Part shown: positions 6,720 through 11,344 of the stretch, in pieces
Layout: every line of letters begins with the position of its first letter
Numbering within the stretch: position 1 is the first letter of the stretch
Assembly: GCA_002293125.1 (NCBI GenBank)
Contig: DBCR01000030.1
Span: forward strand, 1 to 11,344
Origin: Opitutia bacterium UBA953
GTDB lineage: Bacteria > Verrucomicrobiota > Verrucomicrobiia > Opitutales > UBA953
Length of the DNA: 11,344 bases
Direction: 5' to 3'
Notes under the pieces: generated by a model
Seen by the model: the letters and a program-made list of their open reading frames with translations, nothing else
The model's database searches: none
Told to the model about the DNA's origin: nothing
Position numbers and translations under genes: made by a program

Positions 6720-7718
6720 ATGCGGATGCTCGCCATCATCGCCCTGACGCTCGGCATCGCCAGCGCCCGGGCGGCCACCGACCCCAAGCTGCTTCTCATC
6801 GAGCAGAAACTCGGCGGATTCAGCGACAAGGATTACGCCGTCGCGGTCGAACGCACCCTCGGTGAATTCGAGAACCGCACCGGCGTCGGTCTCCGTCCGG
6901 CCGACCTCCGCCGTTGCGGCCTCAAGCTCTCATCCGAGAGCGGTGCCGGACTAGCTACGCCTAAGCCCCTGGTCCGCGCGATCACCGCCGCCCTCATGCG
7001 GCGCGGCTTCGCGCAGAACGCCATCACGATCTGCGACGCCAAGGCGGAGAGCCTCCGTCAGGCAGGCTTCCTGCCGGGCCTCTCCACGCAGAGCCAGACC
7101 TTCGAAGGGTTTCCGGTCGCCGCCTGGGATACCTTTGCGCCGGATTGGGCCAAGGAAAGCCAGCTGCGCTACGTGAACCAGGTCCTCCCTCGTCCCGGCA
7201 CCCAAGACGTGGCGTGGGGCGATGCGCGGGTGAGCGTGCTACCAAAGACGCTGATCGACGGGGTCGATTTCTGGATCAACCTGCCCGTGCTTACCGACAG
7301 CAAGTCTCTCGGCGTGCACGGAGCGATGGCGTCAGCCTCCCTTGGCAACATAGCCAACTCCGAGCGCTTCCTCGACAATCCCTTCAACGCCTACAAGGCG
7401 GCCATCGAAGTCTGCGCCATCCCGAAGCTCGCTAAGCGTAACGTGCTCACCATCCTTTCGCTCGAACGCTACCAGGTACTCGGCGGACCCAACTTTGATG
7501 CGAGTTGGAGTCGTTCGGAGAAGACGCTCCTGAGCAGCGCGAATCCAGTGATCATCGACTTCATCGGCCTCCAGAAGATCAATGCCGGACGGGCAGCCAG
7601 CGGCATCGAGGTCATCCACCCCGAACCGCCGATCTTCACCGGCGCTAACGCCGGCGAGATCCGCCTCGGCACCTGCCGCCCCGCCGACATCACCCTCGTC
7701 CGCCTGCCGGCCCCTTAG
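6720..7718 (+). CDS. Secreted DUF362-like protein
   Basis: A 332-residue protein with a signal peptide (MRMLAIIALTLGIASARA, cleavage near 18-20), so it should act outside the cytoplasmic membrane. The pattern agrees with DUF362: a segment where an organism-level index is followed by an acidic residue (PKPLVRAITAALMRRGFAQN then AITICDAK, 81-108), a central GVDFWINLPVLTDSKSLGVHG (181-201) leading into GAMASASLGNIANSERF (201-217, corresponding to the TGALKN region of the family), and a C-terminal PVIIDFIGLQKIN with a terminal beta segment. There is no CxxCxxC ferredoxin motif, unlike many DUF362 proteins; only a few scattered cysteines occur. The function of the family is not established. GGGGAG (6703-6708) before the ATG is the only plausible Shine-Dalgarno in the window. 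It is divergent from the transporter and converges on the YndJ gene with a 4-base overlap. Confidence 0.65.
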   Translation: MRMLAIIALTLGIASARAATDPKLLLIEQKLGGFSDKDYAVAVERTLGEFENRTGVGLRPADLRRCGLKLSSESGAGLATPKPLVRAITAALMRRGFAQNAITICDAKAESLRQAGFLPGLSTQSQTFEGFPVAAWDTFAPDWAKESQLRYVNQVLPRPGTQDVAWGDARVSVLPKTLIDGVDFWINLPVLTDSKSLGVHGAMASASLGNIANSERFLDNPFNAYKAAIEVCAIPKLAKRNVLTILSLERYQVLGGPNFDASWSRSEKTLLSSANPVIIDFIGLQKINAGRAASGIEVIHPEPPIFTGANAGEIRLGTCRPADITLVRLPAP

Positions 7719-9043
7719 GCGGCCAGCCGACGCAAGTTGTCCGCGCCGGCGCGGAACGCGGCCAGCTGGAAGCGCCGATAGACAGGCAGGCCGCACCAGA
7801 CGAACCAGCGGCTGGGACGGACATGATACGAGACGGTGAGGACGAGTTCTTCGCCTTCGCGCTTCACTTCCGCCCGCCAGATACCGCGTCCGTAATGACG
7901 ACGGGTCGTCGCATAACCTAAGGCGACCTGTTCAGCGCCGGCTTCGACGACGTCGACCTCGACGATGGCTGGCAGCATCAGCGGCGGCAGACCCGGCAGA
8001 TTAGGCACGAATAATCCTAGCCCGAGCCTATCGCCGACACGTACCGGACGTCCTTCGTCTTCGAATTGAGTCCGTCGAACCATCACGGAAGCAGGATAGA
8101 AGCGGTAACCGAGCAGGGCTTCCTTCACCCGGGCAAAGGCTTCCGGCGACCAAGCACCCACCACGACGCGATGCGCATCGGCGAAGGTCGCCGTCGCGCG
8201 GTCGCCGGCCTCGACGGGCGTAGCGAGATCAGGCGCCGGCGCGGCGACGTCCTCGAACGCCGGCGCTTGAGCCGCGAGCAACAACGCACCGAGCAGGTTG
8301 AGTGAGCCATGCACCGCCGCCATCTGCGGGATGGTGAGATAGTCCCAGCCGAAAGCGTGCGCGGCGGTGTAGCCGACGCCGAGGAGGAAGCCAGGGACGA
8401 GGCAGACGTAAGGCCACGGACCGCGCCTGACGGGCATGAACGCGGCCCAGAGCAAGAAGCCCGCGGCGAAGACCACGGCGGCGGCGACTTCGACGGCTCC
8501 CGGACGAAGCGGGTCCGTGCGTAAGGCGAAGCACAACGCGGTGGCCGGAGCGCCGGCCACATACAGCCATAGTCCGAGATCGCGCCACCGGCAGCGGGCG
8601 AGCGGGCGTTCGCTGGCGGCCATTGCCAACGGCAGCACCCCGAAGGTGATGGCGAAGTGCACGGTGGTCAGCGTCGCAAGCGGATCGGGGAAACCGGCGA
8701 AGGTGCGGTCATAGCGCGACCAGATCCAGGCCGCCGCGGCGACCAACGGACCGGTGGCGGAAAGCATCTCCAGGTAACGACGTGGCGCCGGCGCGAGGTC
8801 GTCGGCCAGGAAGCGACGTAAGCCATGCGCCCAGAGCCAAAGCGCGAAGAGGAACGCCGGCGCGGCGGCCAAGGCCATGACGGGCCCGGGCTCGCGGGAG
8901 AAGACCGAACCCAATACGCAGACGGTGAGCCAATTGAGCCACGGCGGGAAACCGCGGTCCAGATGCTGCGCCCAGACCAGCGCCTGAAAGAAGCAGAGCG
9001 CCGCGATGATCGTGTACCAATCGACGGCAGCGAGGAGGTCCAT
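7715..9043 (-). CDS. YndJ-like membrane protein with C-terminal DUF1990 domain
   Basis: A 442-residue two-part protein. Residues 1-260 contain about eight hydrophobic helices with YndJ-type histidines in TVHFAITFGVLPLA (127-140) and MAAVHGSLNLLGALL (241-255). Residues about 285-442 form a soluble DUF1990 domain: YRFYPASVM (313-321), VRVGDRLGLGLF (334-345), then EQVALGYATTRRHYGRGIW (371-389), LTVSYHVRPSRWF (402-414) and a final helix. Bacillus YndJ has the same order of parts. The role is unknown; the DUF1990 fold is thought to resemble lipid- or small-molecule-binding domains, which is only suggestive. The ATG at 9041-9043 is the first in frame. It lies 73 bases after mdh but behind a strong terminator, so it needs its own promoter. 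Its stop overlaps that of the convergent DUF362-like gene by 4 bases. Confidence 0.75.
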   Translation of the reverse strand: MDLLAAVDWYTIIAALCFFQALVWAQHLDRGFPPWLNWLTVCVLGSVFSREPGPVMALAAAPAFLFALWLWAHGLRRFLADDLAPAPRRYLEMLSATGPLVAAAAWIWSRYDRTFAGFPDPLATLTTVHFAITFGVLPLAMAASERPLARCRWRDLGLWLYVAGAPATALCFALRTDPLRPGAVEVAAAVVFAAGFLLWAAFMPVRRGPWPYVCLVPGFLLGVGYTAAHAFGWDYLTIPQMAAVHGSLNLLGALLLAAQAPAFEDVAAPAPDLATPVEAGDRATATFADAHRVVVGAWSPEAFARVKEALLGYRFYPASVMVRRTQFEDEGRPVRVGDRLGLGLFVPNLPGLPPLMLPAIVEVDVVEAGAEQVALGYATTRRHYGRGIWRAEVKREGEELVLTVSYHVRPSRWFVWCGLPVYRRFQLAAFRAGADNLRRLAA

Positions 9044-9049
9044 GCCGTC

Positions 9050-9077
9050 AGCCTAGGGGCGCAAAAAAGGCGGTCAA
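9050..9077 (-). promoter_or_regulatory. Possible promoter of the YndJ-like gene embedded in the mdh terminator
   Basis: On the minus strand TTGACC (9072-9077) and TAGGCT (9050-9055) are separated by 16 bp. The -35 is 5/6; the -10 is weak (3/6, but with T1, A2 and T6). The -10 ends 6 bases before the ATG, exactly the geometry of the hemG promoter, so this mRNA may also be leaderless. The -35 falls inside the terminator stem of mdh. Confidence 0.35.
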
Positions 9078-9095
9078 GGGAGGTCCCTTGCCGCC
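9063..9095 (-). terminator. Rho-independent terminator of mdh
   Basis: On the minus strand GGCGG-CAAGGGA pairs with TCCCTTG-(A)-CCGCC around a 2-base loop tip, giving 12 paired bases with one bulge, followed by six T residues (9063-9068). It begins 21 bases after the mdh stop codon and should separate mdh from the YndJ-like gene. Confidence 0.9.
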
Positions 9096-9116
9096 TGATG
9101 CCTCATAAGGCCGGCT

Positions 9117-10118
9117 TCAGAGCTTCAAGCCAAGGGCTTCGGAAGCCGTCGCGCGCTCTTCGAGCAGTTCCTTCTCGGTGATCGCGATCTTCTCCTTGGA
9201 GAAGGCGTCGATCGGCAAGCCCTGGACAATCTCCCAAGAGCCATCGGCCTTGGTCCGGAGCGGGTAACCGAACATGATGCCCGGCGTGATACCGTAGTCG
9301 CCCTTGGACAGGACCGCGACGGAGTGCCATTCGCCAGCCGGAGTCGGGACGTGGAGGCTGCGCAGGGTGTCGAGGGCGGCGTTGGCGGCGGAGGCGGCCG
9401 AAGAGGCGCCACGGGCCTTGATCACGGCCGCGCCGCGCTTCTGGACGTCGGGGACGAAGGTCTCCTTGAGCCACGCGTGGTCGGTGATGACCTGGGTCGC
9501 CGGCTTGCCGCCGATGAGGGCGTTGGTGAAGTCAGGATACTGCGTCGAGGAGTGGTTACCCCAGATGGCGACGTTCTTGACGACGGAGTTGTGGGCGCCG
9601 GCCTTGGCGGCGAGCTGCGACTTGGCGCGGTTCTCGTCGAGGCGGGTCATCGCGAAGAAGTTCTCGACGGGCAGATTGCCGGCGGAACGCAGGGCGATGA
9701 GGGCGTTGGTGTTGCAGGGATTGCCGACGACGAGGACCTTGACGGACTTCTTGGCGTTGCGCGCGATGGCTTCGCCCTGGCCGATGAAGATCTTGCCGTT
9801 GATGCCAAGGAGATCCTTACGCTCCATGCCATCCTTGCGCGGCACTGCGCCGATCAGCAGGCACCAATCAGCGTCCTTGAAGCCTTCGTTGAGGTCGCCG
9901 GTGGCGACGACGTCGGTGAGCAGCGGGAACGCGCAGTCCTGAAGTTCCATCACGACGCCGGCGAGGGCATTGAGGCCGGGTCCGACTTCGATGAGGTTAA
10001 GGGCGACCGGCTGGTCGGCACCGAAGACGGCACCGGAAGCCAGGCGGAAGATGGCGGCGTAACCGATGTTGCCGGCGGCGCCGGTCACGGCGACGCGAAT
10101 GGGGGACTTGGAAGCCAT
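9117..10118 (-). CDS. mdh: Malate dehydrogenase (type 2, NAD-dependent)
   Basis: A 333-residue malate dehydrogenase, interconverting malate and oxaloacetate in the citric acid cycle. It belongs to the type 2 group, like the Thermus and eukaryotic cytosolic enzymes. The dinucleotide fold shows TGAAGNIGYA (12-21). E44 in LNLIEVGPGLNAL sits where the acidic residue selecting NAD over NADP lies, and VVMELQDCAFPLL (55-67) is typical of the group. The substrate arginines R94 and R100 are in PRKDGMERKDLL; GNPCNTNA (132-139) is intact. The catalytic pair is D161 (MTRLDENRAKSQ, with substrate R164) and H189 (IWGNHSSTQYPD). Length is normal. The ATG at 10116-10118 gives a standard N-terminus; no Shine-Dalgarno is seen. 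It has its own strong terminator and is separated from the upstream exonuclease gene by 48 bases that show no convincing promoter. Confidence 0.96.
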   Translation of the reverse strand: MASKSPIRVAVTGAAGNIGYAAIFRLASGAVFGADQPVALNLIEVGPGLNALAGVVMELQDCAFPLLTDVVATGDLNEGFKDADWCLLIGAVPRKDGMERKDLLGINGKIFIGQGEAIARNAKKSVKVLVVGNPCNTNALIALRSAGNLPVENFFAMTRLDENRAKSQLAAKAGAHNSVVKNVAIWGNHSSTQYPDFTNALIGGKPATQVITDHAWLKETFVPDVQKRGAAVIKARGASSAASAANAALDTLRSLHVPTPAGEWHSVAVLSKGDYGITPGIMFGYPLRTKADGSWEIVQGLPIDAFSKEKIAITEKELLEERATASEALGLKL

Positions 10119-10166
10119 AAGAGAATGCCTATCTAGTTAGGCCCTCCCCCGGGAGTGAAGCGGAAA

Positions 10167-10847
10167 CTAAAGCCCGAGCCCCCCTTGCATGAGGTCATCA
10201 GCCGCCGGCGCCGATAAGCTGTCGCGGACTAATTGTGACAAAGGCGCGGCCGAACGCCCCTCCTGGCCACAGAGCGCCCGGAGCACCAAGGCCGCGGCCA
10301 AGGCGTCGTAAAGCGCGCAATGGTAGCGCCGGCGGCCGGGCGGACAGTGGTCGGCGGCCAGCTCGTCCAGACGGGGGCCGAGGCGCAGGGCCGAGACCAA
10401 GGCACCGAGCCGGAAATCTCCGAGCGACGGGGCCCAGGCCCGGGCGAGCCGGCAAGTATCAATCCACGGACCCCATTCGGCGACGGAGGCTTCCTCGCCT
10501 ACGAACGACGGCACGGCCGAAGGGCGCGACCAGGTGCCACGTAAAAGGCCTGACTCGACGGTGGCGTTATGCGCGGCGAGCAGACCCGTGCGACGAAGGG
10601 CGACCCACTGATCCCACCCGGACTCGAACGGAGGCAACCCCTTCAGGTCTTTGGCGCCCAAGCCATGGCACTGGGTGTCGATCGCGGGCACGGGAACGCG
10701 CGAAGCGTGCAGGCTCGTCGACACAGAGACGATTTCTCCGCCCAGAATCGTGGCCACCCCGAACTCGACCACACCGGTGCGGGCGCTGCCTTCGAAATCG
10801 ATGACGTGAATCGGGACCGAAGACCAGGTGAAGGCGACAGAGCTCAT
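10167..10847 (-). CDS. DnaQ-like 3'-5' exonuclease (DEDDh family)
   Basis: A 226-residue protein with the DEDDh exonuclease pattern: Exo I at VIDFEGS (D17, E19), Exo II at AAHNATVESGLL (91-102), the WIDTCRLAR segment (128-136), and Exo III at YHCALYDALAAAL (H176, D181). The family removes nucleotides from 3' ends of DNA or RNA using two metal ions; whether this one proofreads, repairs or trims RNA cannot be told. Exo II carries glutamate (E98) where the usual residue is aspartate. No polymerase or other fused domain is present, and the last 20 residues are low in conservation features. The gene starts only 4 bases after the hrpB stop codon, so the two are probably cotranscribed. The start ATG at 10845-10847 is immediately before the first core strand, leaving no room for a later one. 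Confidence 0.85.
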   Translation of the reverse strand: MSSVAFTWSSVPIHVIDFEGSARTGVVEFGVATILGGEIVSVSTSLHASRVPVPAIDTQCHGLGAKDLKGLPPFESGWDQWVALRRTGLLAAHNATVESGLLRGTWSRPSAVPSFVGEEASVAEWGPWIDTCRLARAWAPSLGDFRLGALVSALRLGPRLDELAADHCPPGRRRYHCALYDALAAALVLRALCGQEGRSAAPLSQLVRDSLSAPAADDLMQGGLGL

Positions 10848-10851
10848 GGGT

Positions 10852-11344
10852 TCAGCGCCATTCGTGCTTGGGATAACGTCCGCGGAGCTCCTTCTTCACG
10901 CCTTCGTAAGAGCCCTTCCAGAACGCGTCGAGGTCGGTGGTGCGTTGCTGGGTCCGGCGGGCCGGCGACTGGATGCAGACGACCATCGGCACCTTGCCGA
11001 GGCAGACGCGCAGTTTGCTGCCAGGGAAATCGTAGAGTTCCTGCACGGTGGCCTCGATCTCGGCCTGCCCATCGTCGGTATACTCGATGCGCGCGGGGTG
11101 TTTCTTGCGCGGCAGGACGATCTTCTCGGGGCAATAGGACTCGAGCGCCATCGCCTGCTCATGCGTCAGCCAGCCACGGACGACGCCGAAGACCGGTCGG
11201 TCGCGGATGTCGCGATAGGCCACGGCGCCGGTGCAGACTTCTTCGATCACCATGCGACGCGCAGCATCATCGAAGACCGGGATACCTAGTTCGGGACAAT
11301 GCTTCGCAAGGAAGTTCACCCGACGGATCCACGCGTCGACCGGC
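10852..11344 (-). CDS. hrpB: ATP-dependent RNA helicase HrpB, C-terminal fragment
   Basis: The last 163 residues of an HrpB-type DEAH-box helicase; the frame stays open to the right edge, so the helicase core lies outside the window. The HrpB C-terminal domain is recognisable from HPARIEYTDDGQAEIEATVQ, then LRVCLGKVPMVVCIQSPA, TTDLDAFWKGSYEGVKKEL and the terminal RGRYPKHEWR, which is the family signature for the end of the protein. Where most homologues read RPVQVT before TDL, this one reads RRTQQRT. The molecular role of HrpB in most bacteria is poorly defined; it is an RNA-dependent ATPase family. A GTG at 11317-11319 is an internal codon, since upstream in-frame residues (VDAWIRR) continue the domain. 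It is followed 4 bases later by the exonuclease gene, forming a likely operon. Confidence 0.93.
   Translation of the reverse strand, partial: PVDAWIRRVNFLAKHCPELGIPVFDDAARRMVIEEVCTGAVAYRDIRDRPVFGVVRGWLTHEQAMALESYCPEKIVLPRKKHPARIEYTDDGQAEIEATVQELYDFPGSKLRVCLGKVPMVVCIQSPARRTQQRTTDLDAFWKGSYEGVKKELRGRYPKHEWR

Noticed and set aside
9324..10136. 270-codon plus-strand frame opposite mdh
   Set aside because: Same shadow effect; the composition is Gly/Asp/Val-rich low-information sequence and mdh has all catalytic residues.
10144..10155. CTCCC-CC-GGGAG palindrome between the exonuclease gene and mdh as a terminator
   Set aside because: The loop is only 2 bases and no T-run follows on either strand.
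1..11344. CRISPR arrays, insertion sequences, tRNA/rRNA genes, prophage or defence systems
   Set aside because: No repeated spacer pattern, terminal inverted repeats, transposase, integrase or cloverleaf sequence was found; the non-coding gaps are all under 160 bases.

Overview
The window reads as ordinary bacterial chromosome of high G+C content, densely packed with housekeeping and membrane/envelope genes. No phage, transposon, CRISPR or tRNA/rRNA gene is visible. The gene set suggests a Verrucomicrobiota bacterium, perhaps of the Opitutae: a type III glutamine synthetase, a bS21 protein, a type 2 malate dehydrogenase, a Tet-like MFS pump, a YndJ/DUF1990 protein, and starts that mostly lack Shine-Dalgarno sequences. 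This assignment is an inference from gene character, not from a database match.

Layout, left to right. The left edge holds the first 25 codons of smc (minus), divergent from rpsU (plus, ribosomal protein bS21), which ends in a clean terminator. The large glnN gene (minus, type III glutamine synthetase) follows, with its own terminator and a strong-looking sigma-54 promoter. Next comes a secreted DUF481-like outer-membrane protein (minus), divergent from a flavin-dependent protoporphyrinogen/coproporphyrinogen oxidase, hemG (plus). The hemG promoter appears to place the transcription start on the ATG itself. hemG converges on a Tet-like MFS transporter (minus) with overlapping stop codons. A secreted DUF362-like protein (plus) is divergent from the transporter and in turn converges, again with a 4-base stop overlap, on a YndJ-like membrane protein with a C-terminal DUF1990 domain (minus). 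Upstream of that lie mdh (minus, malate dehydrogenase) with a strong terminator, then a tight pair at the right edge: a DnaQ-like 3'-5' exonuclease and the C-terminal part of HrpB helicase (both minus).

The genes do not form one pathway. Functional themes are nitrogen assimilation (glnN under a probable RpoN promoter), central carbon metabolism (mdh), haem synthesis (hemG), chromosome maintenance and nucleic-acid processing (smc, hrpB, exonuclease), translation (rpsU) and envelope functions. There is no gene-free stretch over 300 bases; the longest non-coding gap is about 153 bases between smc and rpsU.

No new multi-gene system is evident. The most interesting signals are regulatory: the sigma-54 promoter with a 20-bp-spaced repeat upstream of glnN, the probable leaderless hemG start (and perhaps one for the YndJ gene), and the near absence of Shine-Dalgarno sequences beside a bS21 gene.
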